Below, one piece after another: positions 16,750-23,969 of a DNA stretch of 64,000 nucleotides. The notes beneath the pieces were generated by a model. The model was not told where the DNA came from and searched no databases. It saw only the letters and a program-made list of their open reading frames with translations. Source of the stretch: Mycolicibacterium aichiense. GTDB taxonomy: Bacteria; Actinomycetota; Actinomycetes; Mycobacteriales; Mycobacteriaceae. A program made the translations under genes and the position numbers. The first letter of the stretch is position 1, and every line of letters starts with the position of its first letter. The stretch covers positions 1,674,001 through 1,738,000 of the forward strand of contig NZ_AP022561.1 in the NCBI RefSeq assembly GCF_010726245.1, written 5' to 3'.

Positions 16750-17241
16750 GTGAAGCTGACGACGAACTCACATGGGTGGATCCGTAGCGCCTGCCTGGGA
16801 CTCGGCGCGCTGGGCGTGTCCGCTGCCGTTCTGTCGGCTCCCGCGGCAGGCGCCGACCCGGCCGATCCTGCTGATCCGGTCGTACCGACGATCGTGGCCG
16901 GCGACACGAGCGCTCCGTCAGCCGATGCACCGGTCCCCGCGCCGGTACCGGTACCGGTACCGGTACCGGTCCAGCATCTGTCCAGCCCGGACAACCCGCC
17001 ACCGGGCACGACCACCACCGGCACCGACACCGGGCCGCAAGGCCGGTTGAGCTACTTGCGGGACCTGCTGCATGCGATGCGCACCCAGGAGGTGTCGGGC
17101 AGCGACGCACTGCTGTTGCTCACCCAACGTCCGCTCGACGCCAACACGGCGCCGCCGCCCGGCATGTCGTCGACTCCAACCGGACCCGTCGGAACGTCGG
17201 CCGCACCGCCCGCGGCTGACGCGGCGGCGCCGACGAGCTAG
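16750..17241 (+). CDS. Secreted proline/valine-repeat protein of unknown function
   Basis: A 163-residue protein starting at GTG, with a signal peptide ending near the SAPAAGA stretch (about residue 35). The mature part is Ala/Pro/Asp-rich, then has a run of about seven Pro-Val dipeptides encoded by a hexanucleotide repeat. A short helical segment follows (RLSYLRDLLHAMRTQEVSGS, then LLLLTQRPLD), and then a Pro/Thr/Ala-rich tail. The helical part is the only region that looks conserved in kind; the rest is low complexity. It is probably exported to the cell envelope or medium. Its stop overlaps that of the SulP transporter gene on the other strand by 4 bp. Confidence 0.75.
   Translation: MKLTTNSHGWIRSACLGLGALGVSAAVLSAPAAGADPADPADPVVPTIVAGDTSAPSADAPVPAPVPVPVPVPVQHLSSPDNPPPGTTTTGTDTGPQGRLSYLRDLLHAMRTQEVSGSDALLLLTQRPLDANTAPPPGMSSTPTGPVGTSAAPPAADAAAPTS
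16942..16970 (+). repeat. GGTACC hexanucleotide tandem repeat
   Basis: CCGGTACCGGTACC continues for 29 bp as nearly five copies of the hexamer. Because the unit is 6 bp, slippage changes the Pro-Val repeat number of the encoded protein without breaking the frame. Confidence 0.85.
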
Positions 17242-18911
17242 CGACCGACCGCCTCGACGGCCGCGTCGAGGTCGGGTTGGTAGCGTCCGTCGGCCTCGAC
17301 TTCATGCCACCATTCGGTGCGCTGCAGCATCTGCAGGGTCCGGTCGGGAAGTGCAGTGATCATCAGCCGGATGCCTGCCCCGCAGAGTTCGAGGTCGAGT
17401 TCGACGAGGATGTGCAGCACCGTCGACTCGAGCACCGTTTGGCGAACCAAGTCCACTACCACCGTGCTCGCGCGCGGCTGCACCCCCAGCGCCGCGTCTC
17501 GGATCGCGGCGACGTTGGGACGCACGTTGGCGGCGTACAGCGGAACCAGGCAGCGCAGCACCAATGGATCGGCTGGGATCAACGTCGCGTTCTCGGGCTG
17601 CTCGACCCAGGCGCAGTTGTCGTGACGGATCACCTGGACCACGTGGGGCGCGTTGACGATGTGCAGCACCAACAGCAGAGTGACCGCGACCGCGACGGCC
17701 ACCGCGGGAATGAGCCCGAACGCCAGGCCGATCAGGGCTACCCCGACGGCGCCGAAGCATTCCCGGGGGTTGAGGCGGTAGAGCCGGCGCAGCGCCGCGA
17801 CATCGATCAGCCGGGTGACCGCCACGACGACGACCGCCCCGAGCACTGCCTGAGGGAGCAGGCTCAGGACCGGTGCGATCACCAGCGCGACGACTACGGC
17901 CAGCGCCGCCAACACCAGCCCGCTGATCTGACTACGCGCACCGGAGCGCAGGTTGACCGACGTCTGGGCGAAACCACCGGCCGGAGGTAGTGAATGAAAG
18001 AACGAGCCCGCGACCGCGGCCGCGCCCAGCGCGAGCAGTTCACGGTCCGGTTCGGTCGGGTTCTCCTCGGCGCGCCGCGAGGTTCGTGCCACCGCGATCG
18101 TCTCGAGGAAGGCCATCACGGCGATCGCCAAGGCGCCCGGGACCAGGGGCACGATGTGGCGATCGAGGCGGGGTAGGTCCGGCATCGGGAACCCGGACGG
18201 GACCGTCGGAACCAGAGCGACACCGTACGCGGGCAGTGCCACCGCGGCGCTCACCGCGATGCCGGTGGCGATCAGCACAAGTGGGCCGGGAACGCGTGGG
18301 GCGACCTTCGCCAGCAGGAGCAGCGCGGCGAGGCAGACGACCGAGATCGCCGCCGTCAGCGGGCTGGCCCGCGGAACATCGGACAGCGCCGACCAGGCCA
18401 CCTTGAAGAATCCCGTGGTGTGCGGATGGGGAGGCACACCGAGAAGCTTGGGCAGCTGCGCCGCCATGACGGTGAGTCCGACGGCGACCTTGATACCGAC
18501 CAAGGTCATGTCGCTGATGTTGTCGACCAGCATCCCCAGTCGAAAAACACTGGCCAGCAATAGGAAAAGCCCCACCAGCAGAGTCAGGGTCACCAGGTCG
18601 CCGCGCTGGTCGTCGCTGCCGATCAAAACCCCGCCGGCCAGCATCGTCGACGCGGTCAGGGTCGACACCGTCGACGACGTGGTGACACTGGCGACCCGGG
18701 AGCCTCCCATGAAGGCGTACACCACCACCGGGACCATGCAGGTGTACAGCCCGATCTGGACGGGCATGTTGGCCACCGTCGCGTACGCCATCGCCAGCGG
18801 GATGACCACCGCGCCGGTGCTCAGCCCGGCCAGCAAGTCGGCCTTCAGCCAGTGCGCACGATAGGGCCGGATGGCCGGTGCCAGCCAGGTGGGCGGTGCG
18901 GTGGTGGGCAC
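17238..18911 (-). CDS. SulP-family anion transporter with STAS domain
   Basis: A 557-residue inner-membrane protein. Residues about 20-425 form the multi-helix SulP core (hydrophobic segments begin at LLAGLSTGAVVIPLAMAYA; the conserved FHSLPPAGGFAQTSVNLRSGA element is present). The C-terminal part, about 440-545, is a cytoplasmic STAS domain (STVVVDLVRQTVLESTVLHILVEL). The family carries sulfate, bicarbonate or dicarboxylates, and the substrate here cannot be told. It lies 57 bp downstream of the SOUL haem-binding gene on the same strand and may be read from its promoter. Confidence 0.88.
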   Translation of the reverse strand: MPTTAPPTWLAPAIRPYRAHWLKADLLAGLSTGAVVIPLAMAYATVANMPVQIGLYTCMVPVVVYAFMGGSRVASVTTSSTVSTLTASTMLAGGVLIGSDDQRGDLVTLTLLVGLFLLLASVFRLGMLVDNISDMTLVGIKVAVGLTVMAAQLPKLLGVPPHPHTTGFFKVAWSALSDVPRASPLTAAISVVCLAALLLLAKVAPRVPGPLVLIATGIAVSAAVALPAYGVALVPTVPSGFPMPDLPRLDRHIVPLVPGALAIAVMAFLETIAVARTSRRAEENPTEPDRELLALGAAAVAGSFFHSLPPAGGFAQTSVNLRSGARSQISGLVLAALAVVVALVIAPVLSLLPQAVLGAVVVVAVTRLIDVAALRRLYRLNPRECFGAVGVALIGLAFGLIPAVAVAVAVTLLLVLHIVNAPHVVQVIRHDNCAWVEQPENATLIPADPLVLRCLVPLYAANVRPNVAAIRDAALGVQPRASTVVVDLVRQTVLESTVLHILVELDLELCGAGIRLMITALPDRTLQMLQRTEWWHEVEADGRYQPDLDAAVEAVGR

Positions 18912-18968
18912 GCCCGGAATTGTGGCACCTGGACGCGTCCGGTGTGCGTTATGAAGCAGGTCAGCCGA

Positions 18969-19601
18969 TCACGCACTCTCGGCGACGCCGACCACCACCT
19001 CGTTGCGCCGACGGCACGGCAGTGTCCACGGCGGATCGTAGAACCAGGACAGGGGCTCACCCGTGGTCTCGATGTCGTTGCGGTGCAAGGCTTTCATGAG
19101 CTCGTTGGTGCGCTCGGAGACGGCGTCGGGACTGATGCTGCCGTTGAACCGCAGCACCGCGACGGTCTCGGGGGGAACCACCACGAGCCGCACCCGGTCG
19201 TCGTTCGGGCTGGGCAAGGTCTCGAGGGTGTACTTCGACGGCATGAAGAAGCGGATCACCCATTCACCCGAGGCGTTGCGCTGGGTCGCGACGGGCGCGG
19301 TCATCGCTATCTTCTCGCTGGGCTGCTGGGCGACCGGCGCGGTCATCGCGATCTTGGCGCTGCCGGAATTGCCGCCGAAGATGTAGCGCGCCAGCAACCG
19401 GAAACCCTGATTGCGGGCCGACTCCTCATCGGCATCGATCGCAGTCTCGGCCGCGACGCGGGGTCCGTACCGGCGAATTTCCACACCGTCGACCACGCGC
19501 TCGACGGTAAAGGCCGGCTCCTCGGTGCCGACTCGAATTCCCACGATGTTGCCCACGCCCTCGGCGACCTGCACCACCGCTCCCGCAACAGTCTTCAACA
19601 C
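18969..19601 (-). CDS. SOUL-family haem-binding protein
   Basis: A 210-residue SOUL/HBP protein. The GTG at 19601 is chosen because AAGGAGG lies 6 bp before it; the open frame extends far upstream only as a shadow of the SDR gene. Typical features are EPAFTVERVVDGVEIRRYGPRVAAET near the N-terminus, then the twice-repeated KIAMTAPVA element and FFMPSKYTLETLP. Family members bind haem or tetrapyrroles, and mycobacterial members have been linked to haem handling. No signal peptide is evident. The neighbouring SulP gene downstream may be cotranscribed. Confidence 0.9.
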   Translation of the reverse strand: MLKTVAGAVVQVAEGVGNIVGIRVGTEEPAFTVERVVDGVEIRRYGPRVAAETAIDADEESARNQGFRLLARYIFGGNSGSAKIAMTAPVAQQPSEKIAMTAPVATQRNASGEWVIRFFMPSKYTLETLPSPNDDRVRLVVVPPETVAVLRFNGSISPDAVSERTNELMKALHRNDIETTGEPLSWFYDPPWTLPCRRRNEVVVGVAESA

Positions 19602-19721
19602 GAGCGCCTCCTTGTTCTCTTGCAGGCATACCCTCCCGGCAGGTGAAAGTCGATTACGGGTTTCTGACGCACTTTCTGCCCTGCCGCCCACCCGCGCAGG
19701 CCGGCCGGATATCGTCCGGGC

Positions 19722-20561
19722 ATGACACGGGTTTCGGTAATCACCGGGGGCGCGGGCGGCATGGGTCGGGCCACCGCCAAGATCGTCGGCCGGGATCACA
19801 CGGTGGTGCTCTGCGATGTGCGCAAGGACCGTCTCGACGGCGCGGTGGCGGAGCTGGAGAGCCTGGGGATCTCGGCGACACCGGTTCACTGCGATGTCAC
19901 CGACCGGGATGCCGTCGCGCGGCTGTTCGCGACCGCGGCCGGCATCGGGCCGATCGCGTCGGTGATCCACACCGCGGGTGTCAGCCCGAGTATGGGTGAC
20001 GCCGACTACGTCATGACCACCAACGCCATCGGCACTCTGCGGGTCAACGAGGCGTTCTTCGCCTCGGCTGCCGACGGATCGGCGATCGTCAACGTGGCAT
20101 CGATGGCCTCGCACATGCTGCCCGACGAACTCGTCCCGGCTCAACATTTCGACCTGGCCTTCACCGATGAGCGACGGTTCCTGACCGAGATGCTGGCGGC
20201 GTGCGACATCGCGGGGGAGGAGATGCGCTCCGGGCTGGCCTACAGCGTGAGCAAGACGTTCGTCAGGTGGTACAGCTGCGCACAGGCCGAGCGATTCAAC
20301 GGCCGCGGCCTGCGCATCGTCTCGGTATCGCCGGGATCTGTGGACACCGAGATGGGTCTGCTGGAAGCCGATGCCGGCGCGGGGGCAATGGTCGCCAACG
20401 CCGCGGTGCCCCGCTGGGGAAAGGCCGAGGAGATGGCCGAGCTGTTCGCCTTCTGCGCGAGCGACCGGGCCACCTATCTGACCGGAACCGACATCCTCAA
20501 CGACGGCGGCGTGATCGCCTCGATGCGCGAACGAGCCCGAGTGGCCGCCCAAAACGCCTAA
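19722..20561 (+). CDS. Short-chain dehydrogenase/reductase
   Basis: A 279-residue classical-type SDR. TGGAGGMG at about residue 8 is the NAD(P)-binding motif, NVASMAS holds the catalytic serine region and AYSVSK the Tyr-Lys pair. An insertion of roughly 35 residues lies between the Ser and Tyr motifs (residues about 130-165). The start follows the gap divergent from the SOUL gene. It converges on the acyl-CoA dehydrogenase pair with a 4-bp overlap of stops. The substrate, probably a hydroxy or keto compound, is not recognisable. Confidence 0.88.
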   Translation: MTRVSVITGGAGGMGRATAKIVGRDHTVVLCDVRKDRLDGAVAELESLGISATPVHCDVTDRDAVARLFATAAGIGPIASVIHTAGVSPSMGDADYVMTTNAIGTLRVNEAFFASAADGSAIVNVASMASHMLPDELVPAQHFDLAFTDERRFLTEMLAACDIAGEEMRSGLAYSVSKTFVRWYSCAQAERFNGRGLRIVSVSPGSVDTEMGLLEADAGAGAMVANAAVPRWGKAEEMAELFAFCASDRATYLTGTDILNDGGVIASMRERARVAAQNA

Positions 20562-21694
20562 GGGCGAGTCAGTTTCGCGTACCGAGCTCGGTGCTCATCG
20601 GTGGAGCCGAACTCGTACTGCAGCGCGGTGAGTCGCTTGAAGTAGTGGCCGATCGCCAATTCCTCGGTCATCCCCATGCCGCCGTGGAGCTGAACAGCGT
20701 TCTGCCCGATGAACCGCGCGGCGCGTCCGATGGTCGCCTTGGCCGCCGAGACCGCCCGGGCCCGAACCTGCGGCTCGGCCTCGAGGTTCAGCACCGCGAG
20801 GTAGACCGCCGCGACGGACTGCTCGAGCTCCATGTACATGTCGACCATGCGGTGCTGCAGAACCTGGAAGGTGCCGATCGGCTGACCGAACTGCTGGCGT
20901 TGTTTGCAGTATTCGACCGTGTCGGACAACACCTTTCGCATGCTGCCGACTGCCTCCGCGCAGACGGCTGCCGCACCTTCGTCGCGAGCCCTGGCCAGCG
21001 AACCGGCCGCGTCCTCGGTGAGCAGCGCGTCAGCGGGCAGGCGCAGGCCGTCGAATGTGAGGTCAGCCCCGCGCCGGTCATCGATGGTGCGGTACCCGTG
21101 AAACTCGACCCCGGGCGGCGGGCTGGCAGGGTCGAATTCGGTGAGAAACAGTGAGACCCCATGGGGGTCCGCCGTTTCCCCCGAGATTCGTGCGGTGATC
21201 AGCAGATGCGTGGCCACGGGGGCTGCGGTGACGACGATCTTGCCGCCGGTGATCACCCACTCGTCGCCGGCGCGAACCGCGGTGGTGGACACCGCGCGAT
21301 CACCGTTGTCGGCTTCGGTGCCGGCCAGGACGACGATCGCGCTGCCGTCGGTGATGCGCTCCAACAATGCTGCGGCGGCGGGATGGTCGGAGCGCTGCAG
21401 CAGGCCACCGGCCACCACGACGGTGTCGATGAAGGGCTCGATCACCAGTGCGCGGCCGAGTTCCTCGGCGATCACCATGATCTCGACCGGTCCGCCACCG
21501 ATCCCGCCGACCGACTCCGGGAACGCGGCGCCGAGGATGCCGAGGTCGTCGGCCAGGCCACGCCAGATCTCGGGCTGCCAGCCCGGCCCGATCTTCGCTG
21601 CGGTCCGGCTCTTCTCGAGGTCGTAGCGGGTGGCCAGGAACTTGCCAAGGCCGTCGCGCAGGAGCTCTTGTTCTTTGTTCAGGTTGAAGTCCAT
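20558..21694 (-). CDS. Acyl-CoA dehydrogenase (second subunit of a pair)
   Basis: A 378-residue acyl-CoA dehydrogenase. Its ATG at 21694 shares a base with the stop of the upstream dehydrogenase (TAATG), which is strong translational coupling. The middle domain contains GDEWVITGGKIVVTAAP, and the C-terminal domain VQLHGGMGMTEELAIGHYFKR. At the C-terminus the sequence ends in FGSTDEHR rather than the usual G-T-x-E-I-x-R. Mycobacteria often make alpha2beta2 dehydrogenases from such neighbouring pairs, as in the cholesterol ChsE enzymes, so I infer one heteromeric enzyme with the next gene. Confidence 0.88.
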   Translation of the reverse strand: MDFNLNKEQELLRDGLGKFLATRYDLEKSRTAAKIGPGWQPEIWRGLADDLGILGAAFPESVGGIGGGPVEIMVIAEELGRALVIEPFIDTVVVAGGLLQRSDHPAAAALLERITDGSAIVVLAGTEADNGDRAVSTTAVRAGDEWVITGGKIVVTAAPVATHLLITARISGETADPHGVSLFLTEFDPASPPPGVEFHGYRTIDDRRGADLTFDGLRLPADALLTEDAAGSLARARDEGAAAVCAEAVGSMRKVLSDTVEYCKQRQQFGQPIGTFQVLQHRMVDMYMELEQSVAAVYLAVLNLEAEPQVRARAVSAAKATIGRAARFIGQNAVQLHGGMGMTEELAIGHYFKRLTALQYEFGSTDEHRARYAKLTRP

Positions 21695-22926
21695 TACAGC
21701 CCCAGGGTCGCTTTGGCCAGAATATTGCGTTGAATTTCGTTGCTGCCCGCGTAGATTGAGCCGGCCCGGTCGTTGAAGTACCGCAGCGGCGCCACCGCCT
21801 GCCACGGCTGGCCGCTGACGTACCCGTCTGCCGGCGGCTCGAAGTCGGCCACCGGACCGCCCGGCCTGGTGGCGTGTGGCTGGTATGCCCGGCCGTGTGG
21901 GCCTGCCGCCTCCATCGCCAGCTCGGTGATCGCCTGAGAGAGTTCGGTCGACAGGATCTTCAGCATCGACGACGCCGCACCCGGGTGGCCGCCCTCGGCA
22001 ACCGTTGTCAGCACCCGGAATTCGAGGATCTCGAGGACCTCCGCGCGGATCCCGACATCGGCGAGCTTGGCGGCGAACGCCGGGTTGTCTATCAGCCGGC
22101 CCCCGTCGGGCCCGGGCTGCTCGGTGGCCGCCGTGGCGATGGCCCGGGCCATCGCCTGCAGCCCAGGTGCCGTCGCGCCGCCGCCGCGTTCGAACTCCAG
22201 CAGATACTTGGCCACCGTCCAGCCGTCGTCGATCTGTCCGATCACATTCGACGTGGGCACCCGCACCCCGTCGAAGAAGAGCTGGTTCTGCACCTGCTCG
22301 CCGGAGGTCATCACCAGCGGCCGGATCTCGATGCCCGGCGTGCTCATGTCGATCAGCACGAAGGTGATGCCCTGCTGCTTGCGGCCCGTACGCGAGGTAC
22401 GAACCAGGGCGAAGATCCAATTGGCCTCGCCGGCATGGGTGGTCCAGATCTTGCTGCCCGTGCAGACGAGGTCGTCGCCGTCCCGCACCGCCGACATCGA
22501 CAGCGAGGCCAGGTCCGAACCGGCCTCGGGCTCGGAATAGCCCTGGCAGAAGAAGACCTCGCCGGTGAGGATGCGGGGCAGGAAGTAGTCCTTCTGCTCG
22601 GGCGTGCCGTAGGCGATGATCGCGTGCGCGACCATCGAGATCCCCATCGGCGACAGCGCTGGCGCCCCGGCGAGGGTCGACTCGCGGCTGAAGATGTAGT
22701 GCTGAGTCAGGGTCCAGTCGCAGCCGCCGTACTCGACCGGCCACGCCGGTGCGGCCCAGCCCCGCTCATGGAGGATCGCCTGCCAGGCCATGCTGGCCTC
22801 GTGGTCGGCATAGACGCTGGTCATCAGCCGGCCGGCCTGCCGCAGATCGGGGGTGAGCTTCTCGTCGAGGAACGCGCGCACCTCGTCTTGGAACTCGAGA
22901 TCTTTCGCCGACCACGACAGGTCCAT
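21694..22926 (-). CDS. Acyl-CoA dehydrogenase (first subunit of a pair)
   Basis: A 410-residue acyl-CoA dehydrogenase. I choose the ATG at 22926, with GGAGG 8 bp upstream; an ATG five codons earlier lies on that ribosome site. FCQGYSEPEAGSDLASL is the flavin-contact motif of the family, and GSIYAGSNEIQRNILAK is the C-terminal signature. The position equivalent to the MCAD catalytic glutamate (Y-E-G-T) is Ala, so the base may sit elsewhere or in the partner subunit. It is the first gene of the pair; the candidate RNA region lies upstream. Confidence 0.9.
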   Translation of the reverse strand: MDLSWSAKDLEFQDEVRAFLDEKLTPDLRQAGRLMTSVYADHEASMAWQAILHERGWAAPAWPVEYGGCDWTLTQHYIFSRESTLAGAPALSPMGISMVAHAIIAYGTPEQKDYFLPRILTGEVFFCQGYSEPEAGSDLASLSMSAVRDGDDLVCTGSKIWTTHAGEANWIFALVRTSRTGRKQQGITFVLIDMSTPGIEIRPLVMTSGEQVQNQLFFDGVRVPTSNVIGQIDDGWTVAKYLLEFERGGGATAPGLQAMARAIATAATEQPGPDGGRLIDNPAFAAKLADVGIRAEVLEILEFRVLTTVAEGGHPGAASSMLKILSTELSQAITELAMEAAGPHGRAYQPHATRPGGPVADFEPPADGYVSGQPWQAVAPLRYFNDRAGSIYAGSNEIQRNILAKATLGL

Positions 22927-23020
22927 CAGCTGTTCCTCCATCTGCGCACGGCCGTTCTCAGAAGTAACCGTAGCCCGTCATCTGTGGCGGGCGTGCGCTG
23001 GGTGTCACTCATTCTGCGCT

Positions 23021-23133
23021 CTCGGGTTTGAGGTGCCACACCCCGGGGAACAGGTCGGGAGGACGCCACCGGGCGGTCCCCCCACACGTGACACTGAGAG
23101 GCTCGGTCCCTGCACAAGGGACCGGGCCTTTCG
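23021..23133 (+). ncRNA. Candidate structured RNA or attenuating leader upstream of the kinase
   Basis: This stretch contains several stems ending in a strong intrinsic terminator. CGGGT can pair with a downstream ACCCCG (one bulged C), GGGAGGAC pairs with GTCCCCCC across a loop that itself folds (GCC-ACCG-GGC), and the terminator follows. No protein-coding frame of note is present. It is either a free small RNA or the 5' leader of the kinase gene that begins 27 bp after the terminator. I could not match it to a known RNA family with confidence. Confidence 0.45.
23100..23133 (+). terminator. Intrinsic terminator
   Basis: GGCTCGGTCCCT pairs with AGGGACCGGGCC (12 bp, one G-U) across the loop GCACA, followed by TTTCGTC. 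It ends 27 bp before the kinase start codon and 174 bp after the divergent acyl-CoA dehydrogenase start, so it must terminate a plus-strand RNA that starts in this gap. Confidence 0.75.
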
Positions 23134-23160
23134 TCTGTTCACGGTAGGTTCAACTCCATC

Positions 23161-23781
23161 GTGTCCGCTGTTGAAATACTCGCCGCCGACGTCGCCGGTC
23201 TGCTCGACACGGCGCCGGGCCGAGTGCTGGTGGGGATCACCGGGCCGCCGGGCGCGGGGAAGTCGACGGTGGCGCAAGCGCTCTTGGAGCTTTTCGACGG
23301 GGCGTCCTATGTCCCGATGGACGGTTTCCATCTGTCGAACGCCGTCCTCGAGGCGTCGGGCCGCCGTGACCGCAAAGGCGCGGTCGACACGTTCGACGCG
23401 GCCGGCTACCTCGCCGTCCTGCGTCGCACTGCCGAGGAGTACGGCCGCGGAGATGTCTACGTGCCTGCCTTCGAGCGTCGCCTCGACGAACCGGTGGCCG
23501 CGGGCCATGTGGTGGCCGCGACCAGCCGGCTGGTGGTCACCGAAGGCAACTATCTGGGTTTGCCCGACGGGGCGTGGGCGCAGGTGCGGCCGCTGCTGAA
23601 CCGGCTGTACTACGTCGACTGCCCGGCGTCGCAGCGGCGGGTGCGGTTGGTCCGGCGGCACGTCGAGGGCGGTCGTACCCCGCAGGCCGCGGCGGCCTGG
23701 GTCGACTCCGTCGACGAACCGAACGCCCGGCTGATCGCGACCGCACGGCCGCGGTGCGATCTCGTCGTCGACGGCTGCTAA
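23161..23781 (+). CDS. P-loop nucleoside/nucleotide kinase family protein
   Basis: A 206-residue kinase of the uridine kinase/pantothenate kinase-like P-loop group, starting at GTG. GPPGAGKST (residues about 30-38) is Walker A. YVPMDGFHLSNAVL matches the D-G-F-H substrate motif of this group, and VVTEGNYL is the Walker-B-like strand. RRVRLVRRHVEGGRTP forms the arginine-rich lid. Members phosphorylate sugars, nucleosides or pantothenate; this one is not assignable further. The preceding terminator-like leader may control it. Its stop overlaps the ybdD-like gene on the other strand by 4 bp. Confidence 0.85.
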   Translation: MSAVEILAADVAGLLDTAPGRVLVGITGPPGAGKSTVAQALLELFDGASYVPMDGFHLSNAVLEASGRRDRKGAVDTFDAAGYLAVLRRTAEEYGRGDVYVPAFERRLDEPVAAGHVVAATSRLVVTEGNYLGLPDGAWAQVRPLLNRLYYVDCPASQRRVRLVRRHVEGGRTPQAAAAWVDSVDEPNARLIATARPRCDLVVDGC

Positions 23782-23969
23782 CAGCAGCGGGCGCTCGGGT
23801 TGGCGTCAGCGTCGCTGTGCCGCTTGCGCCAATACTGTGCCTCGGTCAGCATGGGCTCACCCGGATGGGTGCGGGCGCGATGCTCGACGTAGCGACGGTA
23901 GTGGCTATCGCCCATCAATGCGCCGACGTACCAACGGATTTGGCGTGCTGCGCGGGTAGCGCGTCCCAT
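23778..23969 (-). CDS. YbdD/YjiX family small protein
   Basis: A 63-residue protein of the DUF466/YbdD type: RWYVGALMGDSHYRRYVEH, then HPGEPMLTEAQYWRKR. In many bacteria this small protein is encoded directly after a CstA/BtsT peptide or pyruvate transporter and is needed for its activity. Here it starts inside cstA, overlapping its 3' end by 55 bp in another frame. The C-terminus ends in a Cys-Cys pair. The ATG at 23969 gives the usual family length. Confidence 0.85.
   Translation of the reverse strand: MGRATRAARQIRWYVGALMGDSHYRRYVEHRARTHPGEPMLTEAQYWRKRHSDADANPSARCC

Noticed and set aside
23080..23133. CTGAGA in the candidate RNA read as part of a TPP riboswitch
   Set aside because: The partner elements of the thiamine riboswitch are absent and the following gene is not a thiamine gene.
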